Positions 11,324-23,900 of a stretch of 64,000 bases of DNA are shown here, piece by piece. The position numbers were made by a program, and so were the translations under genes. This DNA is from Asparagus officinalis (taxonomy: Eukaryota; Streptophyta; Magnoliopsida; Asparagales; Asparagaceae): contig NC_033797.1 in NCBI RefSeq assembly GCF_001876935.1, forward strand, positions 119,656,070-119,720,069, read 5' to 3'. The stretch's first letter is position 1; every line of letters begins with the position of its first letter. The notes beneath the pieces are model-generated. The model searched no databases. It saw only the letters and a program-made list of their open reading frames with translations, and was not told the origin of the DNA.

Positions 11324-11430
11324 TTTTAAATTTGGAAAGTCTCTTTTGTAGGCAACCAATTTAAATTTGGAAGGTCTTTTTTTGTAGGCAACCAATTTAA
11401 ATTTGGAAGGTCTCCCTTGTAGGCAACAAA
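11324..11430 (+). repeat. Three tandem copies of a 36-bp repeat
   Basis: The unit contains AAATTTGGAAGGTCT and TTGTAGGCAAC. AAATTTGG starts at 11328, 11363 and 11399, a period of 35-36 bases. Confidence 0.8.
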
Positions 11431-12129
11431 TTTACAACCTCTTATAATACGATAATTTAAAATTCATGCATATGAAGTATGAAATATACTTTAAGATATG
11501 AAATCATATTATAAGGTTCTCTTGAATGCTTTGCATGTAACTATTAGTAATTTCATTCATGTATGTGCATATGCATGCATGTAAAGATATAACTGCAGTT
11601 TTTTTTAGTTCCACATTAGTTTGAAATGTTCAGATATAAAGGACAAATTCTAACCCTATGCAGTTACATCTTCAGACATAGACTACGATCATTTATAATC
11701 ATAGACCATGATCTTGTATGCTAACATGTTTTAATGCCCTATCATTTTAATAGTGACTAGAAAGATTAATTTTTATAGCTCTTTATTTGACTACATGTAT
11801 AATATTTTCTCTTGAGATTTCAGAAAATGATTAGAATTGATATAAATATGCTCTGTTAACTAGTATGCCTAGTTACAGGAGATGTGATGAATCAATGTCC
11901 TGAAAAATCAAATCAAGAGGTATGTCTTATAACTTCTATCTATATGATGAATAAAAGTTATATTAAAATTAGTCCATCAAATAATTAAATTGCTATTAGG
12001 TTACCTTATTCTTATAAGGAAAGATTGATTTGAAAAATAATTTAAACAAGAAGGGGACCTAATGTCAAACAATATGAAGGACTAATTGTAAAACAACTTG
12101 TGAGATATATATAACACCTGTTAGACAAA

Positions 12130-12235
12130 GTTGCAAAGTCTAAAAAGAATCTTGCTGACCCATTAACAAAGGAGGGTCTATCCAGGAGTATGATTCTGGA
12201 TTCATCGAGGGAGATGGGGTTAAGCCCATAGATGA
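12130..12235 (+). pseudogene. C-terminal remnant of Copia RNase H
   Basis: The plus strand reads VAKSKKNLADPLTKEGLSR, SMILDSSREMGLSP. NLADPLTK and the following SSREMGL phrase are characteristic of the last residues of plant Copia polyproteins. Everything upstream in pol is missing. It sits 620 bases before the 3' LTR, as expected for its position in an intact element. Confidence 0.75.
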
Positions 12236-12856
12236 GGTCACTGACAGCGGCAACCCAACCCTTATTTGAAGACGTAGTTCTAATGTTGGTTTAATGTGGT
12301 AGAAACAAACTAGACTAGTGATACTTGTATGGAGCATCGACCTAGATATATTTATATATCATTATAGTAGCATGTGCTACTTCCCCTTCTCTCTGATGAC
12401 GATGCTCTTATGATACAGCTGGTTAGGCTGAGTTTTACTCTTAATAAGTCCAACGCGTGTATTACGGAGGGTATGATATCCAGCTATAGTACCCTTGGAG
12501 GATTTACCAACGTGAAAGAAACCATGATGGCCACGGTTGGGGGGGCGTAGGGCTAACCTCTAGAAACTCTCATGAGTCGGTTATTGTGAGCATGACCTTT
12601 AATGCTCAACCCTCTTTGCTCAATAGATAAAGACGTATTGTGTGTGTTTTCGTCAATACCTGATTAAAGGGGCCTAATTCAAGGCCTAGTCCATTATGTC
12701 CCTCAGGTGGCGATGAACTCACTAAGGAAAGGTTCAAAGCCGAAAGCTACCTCTCCCGAATTCACGATACGTTGCCTAACCTATATGTGTTCTGTGATTT
12801 GTTGTTTTATTTATTTGTTTTTGAGTTTTCAGTCAATATTATCTTTTTGGGGTGAC

Positions 12857-13387
12857 TGTTGGATATTTTGTTGGAGAAAAGATAATTTTGCTTTCATGAA
12901 TAGTCCTACATGGAATAGTATTATGAATACAATTAAAACATGTGTAACGGCTATACATTATGGGGAACGTTACGAAAATTTATGACGAACGTTACTGTAT
13001 TAATTATAGGAATTGTAATGACCAACTTTCTCAACCCTATATATACACCCCTTATTCACATTCGGATATATACAAAAACAATTCTCTCTTCTTCCTCTTC
13101 TCTCCTCTACATATTATTTTCATTCATATGTTGGTGTTATTTTTGGGCAACTGTTCTTCGTCTGAGCTGAAGCTCTGTTCTCTTGTCCGAGTACAAAGGC
13201 CGGCCGCTTCCGGGGGTTTTTACCGCTAGAGGAGAGATAATCATCTGCGCCAGGGCGATAGACGGGTCCTGAATCTTCTACGGCGGTGTTTACACGACTG
13301 CTCTCGATCAGGCCAGACTTTCTTATTATTTTATTTCAGATTTATTTTACATGCTATAATTGTATTTGATATTTTATTTTTCCAACA
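12857..13387 (+). repeat. 3' LTR of Copia-2 (531 bp)
   Basis: It is preceded by the purine-rich TTTTTGGGGTGAC and has the same ends as 10152-10672. A TATATATA box lies at 13038-13045. It is followed by the AATAA duplication. Confidence 0.9.
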
Positions 13388-13723
13388 AATAATTGATTAA
13401 ATTTTCAAAGAAGAGAACAAAAGTTATCATATCACAAGGGAATTATTTGAAAGCCCTGAAAAGCATAGTACTGATCACTTAGCGTGTAGGGTTGTTCTGT
13501 TTCTAATAGCCAGATGAATTGCAAGATGGCAACTTAAATAACGCACTTGACCTTCTAATTCTAGAAGTTCATTTGATCATAATCATATCTGAAGTTATGT
13601 GAAGCTTAGCTCGATCGAGATTTAGAATAGCACATTAATTATTGGTCATACTTTTTTCTCAAGATATGGCAATTTACTAGGTTAATTAGTGAAGAGGATT
13701 AATAGAGACGAGGGAGTCCCAAT
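13388..13723. other. Unassigned background between two Copia insertions
   Basis: No coding sequence was recognised. It starts with the AATAA duplication of Copia-2 and ends with CCAAT, the target duplication of Copia-3. Confidence 0.6.
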
Positions 13724-15383
13724 TGAAAGTACCCTATCTTGCTCTGATACCAATTGAAAGTACCCTAGAGGAGGGGGGGGGGGGGGGTTGAATAGGGTTA
13801 TTGCTAATCATATTAGATATTAATATTGATTAAAATTATTTAACAAATATATCCTAACAATATTGATACACAATTTGATATATGCAAGAATATATGAACA
13901 AGAGTAAATAAACAAGTGATAGTGCGCAAAGACAAACACAAACACAAGATATGATCACGGAGTTCGGACCTTCCGTCCTACGTCTCCGCTCTCCTCTCCT
14001 GGGGAGAACTCCACTATCACAACCGGGGTTTTTTTACGCTCACTCGAACAACGTTTACACCTCACAATTCGGTTTTCTAGTTCACCGAAAACTTTACAAT
14101 ACACACAATTGCACTCACACTCTACACCCTCTAAGTGTTAGTCTCTAGCCCGTGTTTCCCTCAAGTGCTCGGAATTATGTACTACCTCTAGGTATTATAA
14201 CCGACGCCACTCCTCTTGGGACAACCCCGTCTCTCATCACACACTCCTCTCGGTGCACACGTGTGATACAACGTGTAACTCACAATTAAGCACGATATAA
14301 TAAAATGTTCTCTATAATAGGTGAGAACTCAATGTAAGCTCAATCTCAAAAATCATAATCCCACAACCCAATATATGATGTATGAAATGCAATAAGCTCA
14401 AATAGGGTGTGTGTGATAAAATGAGTATAAATAAAATCTAACTAAATTAACAAACTAGCAATAATAAGAATATGAAAATCAATAATAAAATTGCTAGAGA
14501 AAAGAGTTAGAAAAACTTCTCTATAATCACAAAGAGGTTGAAGAAGATTGAGGATGAATTCCGCTAGAGAAAAGAGTTAGAAAAACTTCTCTATAATCAC
14601 AAAGAGGTTGAAGAAGATTGAGGATGAATTCCACAGTTGAAAATGATAGTCTCCTCTTTGTAAACTCAAACACCAAACTTAAACTTAAGAAACAAACTTT
14701 TAAACACTTAAAACTCTTGTTAAAAACCTTCTTAAAAAAACTTCATTCTGATGAGAACAATAGAGGTTTTTATAGGAAGAAAAACAAAGGCACAAAACCC
14801 AAGAAAAACCAGCAAAACTAATAAAATAACAAAGGCTGGAAATATAACCGTTGGAGCTGATCAGTCGACTGACGGGATGCATCAGTCGACTGATGAGCTG
14901 ATCGTTGGAGGCGTTTTCCGGCTCATCAGTCGACTGACGAACCTTATCAGTCGACCAAAATAAAACAGAAACATTTTGAATTGCATGTACTTTCTTCAGT
15001 CGATTGATCGGTCGATTGATTTCATCAGTCGACTGACGAGTCGACTGATAACAGATTTTTAGCCTGATTGAAACAAAAAATCTGATTTTTAAATTGCTTT
15101 TAAAAATAGCAAACTAATTCAGAAAAATGTAAAAATTTGGGAAATGATTGTAGACATGATAATACACATGCTACAAAAACTGATTTTTAAAAATCACCAC
15201 CCAAATGAGAAATCTCTTCATTTTACAAAATAGTCCAAAACATGAAAATGAAAACATATTTGTTTTAACATTTTGACTACACTATGTTTTGAAACTTCAT
15301 AAACTGATTTTATAGACTTAATAGAAGATGTATATTATGATTGTTAAGTCTATAAACTAGAATACAATATATTCACATATAAT

Positions 15384-15435
<52 letters not shown>

Positions 15436-15781
15436 AAAATGTGTATGTGTGTATATGATTGAGCTTTAAGTATTTAACACACATAATATAAAACCTAAAC
15501 TAATATACCAAGCGATGATCTTGATCTTTAATAAGCTCTGACTTGGTTGCGGATGAAGCTTGATCTTGAATATGACTTGATGTATAATGACTTCATTCCA
15601 CTATTCCGCCAATCTCCATTAGATATGATCGTGAATGTTCGATTCCATCCATCCTCCAACTTCGTTGTTTGTCTAGAATACCTAATAAGAAAACATAAAC
15701 ACTAGACATACAATATTAGGAATTTTTTGTAATCATCAAAACAAGATTAGAAGATGTAGGCTCATAACATGAGACCCAACA
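13724..15781 (-). repeat. 3' LTR of Copia-3 (2058 bp)
   Basis: On the minus strand it begins TGTTGGGTCTCATG and ends GGGTACTTTCA. It includes a G run (13773-13787), a 56-bp tandem duplication around 14503-14625, a cluster of CAGTCGACTG palindromes (14860-15055) and a long AT microsatellite (15389-15433). Confidence 0.85.
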
Positions 15782-16876
15782 ATCTTCCCCTTTTTGATGA
15801 TGACAAACAATCTACACAAAGAGTATATAAGGTATACAATAAAACACAATACTCTTAAAATATACTCACAATCAACTTGTTTCTCCCCCTTTGGCAACAT
15901 CAAAATGGGGAAATAAAAAAAATAAGAGAGCGAAAGCTCCCCCTATCATAAAGCATAAGTGAGTATAAAAAAAAGTATAGGGATTGTTCCCCCCTATCAA
16001 AATGTCATATGGAAAATATACAAATATAAACATGGCAAACAAATGTGACTAAGCATGAATATAGAATATCACAACTCATATTAAAAAAGACCAAGTGATC
16101 ACATATATTATTTATTAAGAGAAGAGTCACAAGAGTCTAAAACATAGATATATATCCAAAAAAAAATCAATCATCAAATGATTTAAAAAAAATATTTGGA
16201 TATAACAAAAGTAGATCATGAAAAAAAAATGAAATCATGAACCTCATGAAGGTTCAAATAAAAGCCTCAAATGATACTAAAATAAATTCAAAGTGTATAT
16301 ATTGTATCATTTTGATAAAAGCAAGAGAGGTGAGCATAACAAGCTCTTGAAACAAGTTTCAACTCAAATAAAGCTTTTAGCATCCGGTAAACATCCCGGG
16401 GTGTTGCTCAAACATATAACCTCTCATATGCAAATACAAAACAAGGTATATATCTAAAAAGTGTTTGATCAATAGAAGAAATTATTTTTGTAAAACTTGA
16501 TCAAACCAAATAAGGAATACATTATAAACCATAAATAGATGATCCGGAAGCTCAAACACTTAAATATCGTCATAAGAGTGTTTCATAATGATCCTATAAA
16601 CATAAACATATGGTTTAAACTTAAAAATTCGAAAACAAAGTATAAAAACAATCATGTTTTAGCATGAAAAAAAATCATCTTGATAAAAATCGTATCAATT
16701 CATAAAGGATGAAAACATAAAAATCTATGAAAGAGAATCATGAAAAAAATATGAATGATAACTTTTCAAATCAAATACCAAATATAAAATTGTTTTCAAA
16801 TTGTTTATAAAATTTAAATAAAATCGTCTTTAAGAACATGAAAAACTAAAAGGTTAAAAAATTTATTCTTAAAGAA
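15782..16876 (-). other. Non-coding 3' internal region of Copia-3
   Basis: AT-rich sequence with no coding potential lies between the gag stop and the 3' LTR. The stretch next to the LTR (15782-15795) reads AAAAAGGGGAAGAT on the minus strand and is the polypurine tract. Pol would normally be here. Confidence 0.7.
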
Positions 16877-18430
16877 CTAAACATGTTTTGGTACCTGATT
16901 ATTCTTGGTACCTAAGAGGCTAGGGATATGACCCCTATCATTAAAGCTTAAAGCCCTAGGGTTATGATCCCTTTTGGGCACATTTTGTGCACGAGTTCGG
17001 TCATAGCAATAATTATGCAAATGACCCATTCGATTGCAATAAGTGCAATGAAGATGATGCATTTGTTTATGTTGACCATGTGGATGTGCACGTGGAACAT
17101 TTGCAAACAAAGGTAAATTATTTGAAGCTTTTTGCAAATGTGAAACATTTTTAAACATGGGTCTATTTGGAACATTTTGCAACATGGAAGCTTTTTGCAA
17201 ATTATAACAAAATTTTGTAATATGTCCAAATCTACCACAAACATTGCAGTTAAACACATGTGGTATTTTAGAATCATTTGGCAAAAGAGAATTCCTTTTT
17301 AAATCAAAACAATACTTGGCCAAATGACCAAAACGACCATAATATTCACACTTATACACACCAGCATGCTTATGATGAACTTTGGATGCATGTGCATGTG
17401 TGTGTGATGATGAAGTTTGATGGGATGCACAAACATGATTAGGCTTATTAGGCTTTTGTGCATTATAACAAAATTTAGCAATATGACCTTTACGACCGTA
17501 AATTGAACACTTGTAAATTTTGTTATACTTGTGTGCGTAAAGAATAGATTTCTTGAAAACAATTTTGTAGAACTTTGCACACAAGTCCATAAGCTTGTTG
17601 TTATTAACAATGCAAGCTTTTAATGTTGAATCTAAAGGGGATATTCTACTTTTAACATGATTCAACTCATTATAATCCACACAAGCATTGTTGTTAGAAG
17701 TAGAACATGCATGATCAATTTTGAAAAAATTAAGCTCTTTTCTTATGTTCTCAACTTCTAACATAGCATCACATTTAGCATGAAACAAACTAGTATTTTC
17801 TAATTTTATTTTTTCATTGCATTCTTTATGATTTATATTTTCATTTGCAATGAGATCAAACTTAGTGGCTAGTGTTTCATGAGAGGATTTTATTTCGACA
17901 TGCTTGCGTTTTAAGTTAATGTAGCTACGTTGCAATTTCTTATACTCATGCATAAACAATTCATAACCATATGCGAGTTCATCAATAGTAAGATTATTTT
18001 CGTTATCGGACTCATATACCTCACTAGGACTATCGCCTAGTGGCCGAGTGTATGATGAGGCTCCTTGTGAACTTGTAGTAGGAGCCGCCAAAGATTGTCG
18101 GATCACCTCCAAGTTCCCTTGATGTGCTTCAAATAATTTCCAAATTGCATAAGTACTATCAAAATGAGCAAGTTCATTAGAAATACATGGACCAAAAGCA
18201 TTATGCATAAATTCTAACACTAACTTCTTTATTGTGAACAATTTCTTGTCATGTTTGCTCCACTTGGATTTCTCCGAAGTGGGCACAATATAAGCATTGT
18301 CAATAACTTCTCATAAATCTATGTTTCTAGATTCAACAAAAAATTTGAATCTACAACACCATTGTTCATAAGGGAAGTTACTATATTTAGGCGCAACATT
18401 TATATCGTAGCCTACATCAAACATATCCAT
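16877..18430 (-). pseudogene. gag: Copia gag with four zinc-knuckle modules and one premature stop
   Basis: The protein starts at 18430 (MDMFDVGYDINVAPKYSNF, then YEQWCCRFKFFVESR). It meets a TGA at 18311-18313 after 39 codons, where W is expected in the motif NIDLWEV. From there the frame is open to 16877; the longest uninterrupted part starts at 18286 (469 aa). The rest has a helical gag core, a coiled-coil-like middle and four knuckle modules, near residues 260, 312, 346 and 413 of that part. The last two are full CCHC (CNVCGRFGHITKFC, CTYCNRMGHLHNYC). The first two have Tyr in place of the second Cys (CSIYGRKGHIAKFC, CEYYGRFGHLAKYC). The module count is unusual for Copia gag. Confidence 0.85.
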
Positions 18431-18535
18431 AATATATGAGAAAGCGAATTAAATAATATCAAAACAAGATTAGTAACAATATTAAACCTTGGACCGTTAA
18501 CTCAAGGCGGTTAAACCTTACATCAAGAACACCAA

Positions 18536-18549
18536 GCTCTGACACCAAT
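18536..18549 (-). other. Primer-binding site of Copia-3
   Basis: Minus-strand ATTGGTGTCAGAGC follows the LTR end GGTACTTTCA. It differs by one base from the standard initiator tRNA-Met site. Confidence 0.75.
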
Positions 18550-21500
18550 TGAAAGTACCATATCATGTTCTGATACCAATTGAAAGTACCCTAGAGGGGG
18601 ATGAATAGAGTTATTACTAATCTTATTAGATATTAATGCCAATTAAAATTATTTAACAAATATATCCTAACAATATTGATATACAATTTTATATATGCAA
18701 GGATATATGAACAAGAGTAAATAAACAAGTGATAGTGCGCAAAGAGAAACACAAACACAAGATATGATCATGGAGTTCGGACCTTCTGTCCTACGTCTCC
18801 GCTCCCTACTCTCGGGGAGAACTCCACTATCACAACCGGGTTTTCTACGCTCACCCGAACAACGTTTACACCTCACAATTCCGTTTTCTAGTTCACCGAA
18901 AACTTTACAACATACACAATTGCACTCACACTCTACACCCTTTAAGTGTTTGTCTCTAGCCCGTGTTTCCCTCAAGTGCTCGGAATTAAGACCTACCTCT
19001 AGGCATTACAACCGACACCACTCCTCTTGGGATAATCCCGTCTCTCACCACACACTCCTCTCGGTGTACAAGTATGATACAACGTGTAACTCACAATTAA
19101 GCACAATACAATAAAATGTTCTCTACAATAGGTGAGAACTCAATATAAGCTCAATCTCACAAATCACAATCCCACAACCCAATATATGATGTATGAAATG
19201 CTACAAGCTCAAATAGGGTGTGTGTGATAAAATGAGTATAAATAAAATCTAACTCAATTAACAAACTAGCAATAAATGATAATAGGAAAAACAAAAACGA
19301 ATTGCTAGAGAATAGAGTTAGAAAAACTTCTCTATAAACACAAAGAGGTTGATGAAGATTGAGGATGAATTCCTCAATTGAAAATGCAAGCCTCCTCTTT
19401 ATAAACTCAAACACCAAACTTAAACTTTGAGAAACAAACTTTTAAACACTTAAAACTCTTGTTAAAAACCTTCTTAAAAAAACTTCATTCTGATGAGAAC
19501 AATAGGGGTTTATATAGGAAGAAAAACAAAGGCACAAAACCCAAGAAAAACCAGCAAAACTAATAAAATAACAAAGGCTGGAAATATAACCGTTGGAGCT
19601 GATCAGTCGACTGACGGGATGCATCAGTCGACTGATTGGCTGACTGTTGGAGGTGTTTTCCAGCTCATCAGTCGACTGATAAACCTTATCAGTCGACTGA
19701 TGACCTCATCAGTCGACTGGTCAGTCGACCAAAACAAAACAGAAACTTTTTGAATTGCGGCACTTTCTTCAGTCGACTGATTGGTTGACTAATTTCTTCA
19801 ATCGACTGACCAGTTGACTGATAAACAGGTTTTCAGCCTGACTGAAATAAAAAAAATCTAATTTTTAAACTACTTTTAAAAATAGCAAACTAATTCAAAA
19901 AATATAAAACTTTGGGAAATGATTATAGACATGATATAATACACATGCTACAAAAACTGGTTTTCAAAAATCACCTCCCAAATGAGAAATCTCTTTATTT
20001 TACAAAATAGTCCAAAACATGAAAATGTAAACATACTTGTTTTAATATTTTGACTACACCATGTTTTGAAACTTCATAAACTGATTTTATAGACTTAATA
20101 GAAGATGTATATTATGATTGTTAAGTCTATAAACTAGAATACAATATTTTCACATATAATCATGATATATATATATGTGTGTGTGTTGTGTTCATTTTCA
20201 TGTATATATGGCAAACACATTGTTTTATTAAAACCAAACATTGTAACTATGAAACATGTATGTATGTATATAAATAAGTATTTGTTTCATATTTAAACTA
20301 GAAAACCATAAAACCAAAACTTATGTAGATCAAGTATCCGCGTGTATCAAGTACAGATGACTTGCTTTGGCATTTGATGGGCATGTTTCATTTACTTCTA
20401 AACCCGGCCTAAGTGGGCACTCACGAGATGGATGTTCTCTATAGATTGAGTTATTTTAGCCTAGTGCATAACATATCATGTATAACCAAGTAATAAAAAT
20501 GTTCACCTAGGTTAATTGACGAGAGATACTTAGACATCTCATAGTTTATGTATAACCCTGGGTTGTGTTTGTGCGGTAGTGCCAAATGAGTTAGTGCACA
20601 CAAGTCAAGTAAAGTAAGAATCCAAATAACGTTCTTAGCAGGTACACTAAATATACATTATCCCATGAGAGCTTTCTTTAAATAAGATTATGTAGAATTT
20701 GATGTTAGTTAGATGCACACACTACCTTTAGATCATGCATCATGAGCTAGGTGCACTCTCGTTATTATTTCTATGATGATGTTGTTTTGGTTATCTGCTT
20801 TTATTTGTTCTATGTTCTGGATTTTTGAGATGCATGTTCTTTTCATGAAAGCAAGTAAAGTGATACAGTTATATAGCTTTTCTTATTTTTAAACTAGTAA
20901 TGTATTCATGATACATATTACATGTGCACCCATCCTTTATTTTACCACTTACTAGAGGCTTTCTGACTGTCTTGGTTTGCACACCAATGGTGAACCCGAA
21001 TTATCTAGCCTTTCTTTCAGGCATGCCAGAATACTGACTTGTCTATCTTTTTACTTTGATTTTGTGATTTGTCGTAGATGGAGTTCCTGACGACCAGCTT
21101 GTCTATCTTTTTGCTTAGTTCTATTTCAACCTTTTTCACCAAACTTTGATGTTTATATTTATCTTACTATTGTCATGTAGTAATTCTAATATTTGTAGAT
21201 GGTTGTAGTAGTTATTTCTATCTTATGAGGCTATGTGGTTTGGCTTTTATATATCCAAGTTTGATGACATCGATATCAAACTTGTGATATTTGTTATGTT
21301 ATTCATCATCTGTGAGATTTATTGATATTTGTTGAGTATCTTGTTTCTACTGAATACTTTCTTATGCTGTATTTTAGTTTCTTACATTTGATTTTATGTA
21401 TAATTTTTTATAATTTTGTTGTGTGTATGGTGTATGAAATGTATGTATCGATCATTGATATAGTCTTAAGTACATACTTTTGGGTGGTGTTTGGCCCGAT

Positions 21501-22051
21501 TATATATGCTTCTAAGCCTAATCACATAACTATCAGGTGCTTCTGAGACACAGGGTGTGACAAATTTGGTCATTGCCTATTAGGCTTTAATTTGACAACT
21601 CAAACTGAATAGAATATACATCAATGAGAGCAAGTCCCTATTGATTAGAAAGTCGATATCACGATCAAGGATTGTGTGATTTTAAAAAGAGCACACCTGA
21701 TAATGAAAAAAGTTGATCCAACGTATCAGGTGATCTTCCTTTCCTCACTCTTCCAAATTAATCAGAACAAATCTATTTCACTACAGATAATTACTAGATG
21801 ACAACTTCCTATCATAAATCTTTTCACAAGCTAAGTATTCTTTGACAAAAGTACGATAACTTCCTTACCTATGGTCATATCAATCAACCTATCACCACCC
21901 TCAAATCAAAAGACAAATATCGAGCACCACAGTCTCTCTTACAAACTAAAGAGAACTCCTTGCACCATCCTTGAAGATGGTTAAAAAATATTCTATCCAG
22001 GTAATGTTCAGTTTGGATCTAAAAAGTAAATGCCCATGGGCTAAATACTTT

Positions 22052-22207
22052 ACAATTAAACCCGTAACCTTTAACAATAAATCCGTAACCTACACAACAA
22101 ACCCATAACCTTAACAACAAACCCGTAACCTTAACAACCAACCCGTAACCTTAACAATCAATGCATAACCTTTACAACCAACCATTATCCTTAACAACGA
22201 ACATTCT
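22052..22207 (+). repeat. 20-bp minisatellite, about 7-8 copies
   Basis: The unit is close to AACAACAAACCCGTAACCTT, repeated head to tail with single-base changes. Confidence 0.85.
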
Positions 22208-22292
22208 AAAAATACGAAAAGAATAAAAAACAAAAATAATAAAATAATAATCCTCTTCAACCATTTCAATATCATCAAAGTAACATCACAAT

Positions 22293-22335
<43 letters not shown>

Positions 22336-22339
<4 letters not shown>

Positions 22340-22491
22340 AATATGGGTATGCTTGGTACCAAGCACAAGTTTTGTGCTTGGTAGTGATGTGTCACATCCC
22401 TATCCACTCATTACCCATGTGAATGTGGTCTCATATTTGAATGAGTGGAGGGAAATGTCACACCTCACTACCAAGCATACCCATATTTCTC
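22336..22491. mobile_element. Foldback MITE-like element (156 bp)
   Basis: The ends are perfect inverted repeats (GAGAAATATGGGTATGCTTGG and its complement), 23 bases long, enclosing a short loop. It is bordered by a GA run on the left and an AT run on the right. A foldback at 44575-44738 has similar GAGAAA...TTTCTC ends. Confidence 0.75.
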
Positions 22492-22850
22492 ATATATATA
22501 TAATGTGTATGTGTGTATATAATTGAGCTTAAAGTATTTAACAAACATAATATAAAACCTAAACTAATCTACCAAGCGATGATCTTGGTCTTTAATAAGC
22601 TCTGACTTGGTTGTGGATGAAGCTTGATCTTGAATATGACTTGATGTATAATGACTTCATTTCACTATTCCGCCAACTTCCATTGGATATGATCGTGAAT
22701 GCTCGATTCCATCCATCCTCTAACTTCGTTGTTTGTCTAGAATACCTAATAAGAAAACATAAACACTAGACAAACAATATTAGGAATTATTTGTAATCAT
22801 CAAAACAAGATTAGAAGATGTAGGCTCATAACATGAGACCTAACACCAAT

Positions 22851-23216
22851 CAATAAGGAAAGTTGTTAATATTATAATGTTTTGATCAATAATGCACGTA
22901 CTACTTCTTAATGATATCTTGTATTCAAGTGAATGATAAAAATATTTAACTTGTCATTTATATAGTTGTATGAAAATGATACAGAAAGTTAAGAGTATTT
23001 CTTGCAATTATTTTTAAAATGCTTTTGAACACAAGCCAAGAACATTAAAATATGCATTAGTTTGACCGTTAGCTCTGAACTTAAACTATTAATTAGAAAA
23101 GATTAAAAACATTCTCTGCTGTGGGACAATTGGGAGAGGTTGACATGTTTGATGATCTATGAAATGCCTAAAGTGCATGTATATGCGTTATTTAAAGAAA
23201 AGATGAGGACTTGTCA
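22851..23216. other. Unassigned AT-rich background
   Basis: No features were recognised. It was joined to 13388-13718 before the Copia-3 insertion. Confidence 0.5.
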
Positions 23217-23900
23217 CTAATGTATGGAGAGATGGGGGTGTCCATTTGAGCCTGAGGTCTGAGCCCGGCCCACCTGGTCGGACCGGGTAGCCCTGGCTCG
23301 GGTCTGGCCCGAACCTGACGGAAGATTTTGGACTGGACCGGATAGGTCGGTCCGTGGTCTAACGGTTACAAATGTGACCATTGGACCGGGTTGGGGCCAA
23401 CCCGGACTCGGCTTGGTCCAATCCAGCACAAATGTGATCGTTGGACCGGGCTACCCAGGTTGGTCTTGACCCGGTCCAAACGGTCATAAATGTCATTGTT
23501 GCTCGGGAGTCCCGGGCCTGCAACGTGCGGTCTGATCAAAAAGGCTTATAACGACTATTTTTGATCTTTTGACCAATATACTCCTAAAAACGGTCAAAAT
23601 TTAAGGATATTTTGGTCATTTTGCTAGGGGCTGCCTCTATAAATAGAGAAGGATTTTATTTGTCTTTTCTCATCAAAAACTCATCTACTTCTCTCAATAC
23701 TCTCTTATACTCTCAAATACTCTCTTATTCTCTCTTTCACTCTCTAATTCTCCAACCAAATAGCTTCCTCCTTCGATTATGAAGAGCAAGTTCTAACTCC
23801 CGATGTTAAAATGAGTCCTACTCCTACTACACTTTGTTCGCGGGGAAAGTTGGTGTTTTCTTCATTATCGATTCCATTGCACTCAGTTAACAACTTTATG
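23217..23900 (+). mobile_element. Possible 5' terminal region of a hAT-like DNA transposon
   Basis: A sharp change in base composition begins near GGGGGTGTCCA (23232). Dense GGCCC/GGACCGGG motifs on both strands fill 23250-23520, followed by a TATAAATAG box (23638-23646) and a CT-rich leader. This pattern is familiar from plant hAT element ends. The element runs into an assembly gap and no transposase is visible, so the call is tentative. Confidence 0.45.

Larger units (their letters stand above)
10152..13387 (+). mobile_element. Internally deleted Ty1/Copia element with TSD AATAA (Copia-2)
   Basis: Two similar LTRs (10152-10672 and 12857-13387) both start TGTTGGATATTTTGTTGG and end TTCCAACA. 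The element is flanked by AATAA on both sides (10147-10151 and 13388-13392). The 2.2-kb interior keeps only the end of the RNase H coding region (12130-12235) and a long 3' untranslated part. No Copia primer-binding site follows the 5' LTR; the sequence there is ATCTAGAAGATTGAGG. It therefore cannot move on its own and may not be primed normally. Confidence 0.9.
20165..22500. mobile_element. Composite insertion in the Copia-3 5' LTR
   Basis: It is absent from the partner LTR, where the same flanks are joined by an AT run (15389-15433). Part of it (about 20340-21561) ends GAGACACAGGGTGTGACA, which resembles the end of a Del/Tekay-type Gypsy LTR. The remainder holds a minisatellite (22052-22207), a GA run (22293-22339) and a foldback element (22336-22491). 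No coding region was seen. The identity of the Gypsy-like part is tentative. Confidence 0.55.
13724..22845 (-). mobile_element. Gag-only Ty1/Copia element with long LTRs and TSD CCAAT (Copia-3)
   Basis: On the minus strand: 5' LTR (22845-18550), primer-binding site (18549-18536), gag (18430-16877), a non-coding stretch, polypurine tract (15795-15782), 3' LTR (15781-13724). CCAAT flanks both ends (13719-13723 and 22846-22850). There is no pol. The 2-kb LTRs and the CCHC-rich gag resemble SIRE/Maximus-type Copia elements. The 5' LTR is twice as long as the 3' LTR because of an insertion at about 20165-22500. Both LTRs end with a doubled GGTACTTTCAATTGG motif, so the first of these looks like a primer site but is inside the LTR. 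Confidence 0.88.
18550..22845 (-). repeat. 5' LTR of Copia-3, interrupted by an insertion
   Basis: The outer parts (18550 to about 20165 and about 22500 to 22845) align along their length with the 3' LTR at 13724-15781, including the CAGTCGACTG cluster (19598-19825). The inserted 2.3 kb lies in the AT microsatellite region. Confidence 0.85.

Noticed and set aside
13724..13766. Primer-binding site after the left Copia-3 LTR, suggesting a tandem array as in Copia-1
   Set aside because: The TGATACCAATTG motif lies inside a doubled LTR end. With the boundary at 13724 the CCAAT duplication matches on both sides, so it is a normal LTR end.
22111..22407. 98-codon open frame with a Leu-Ser repeat
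   Set aside because: It is produced by the GA/CT microsatellite and the minisatellite.
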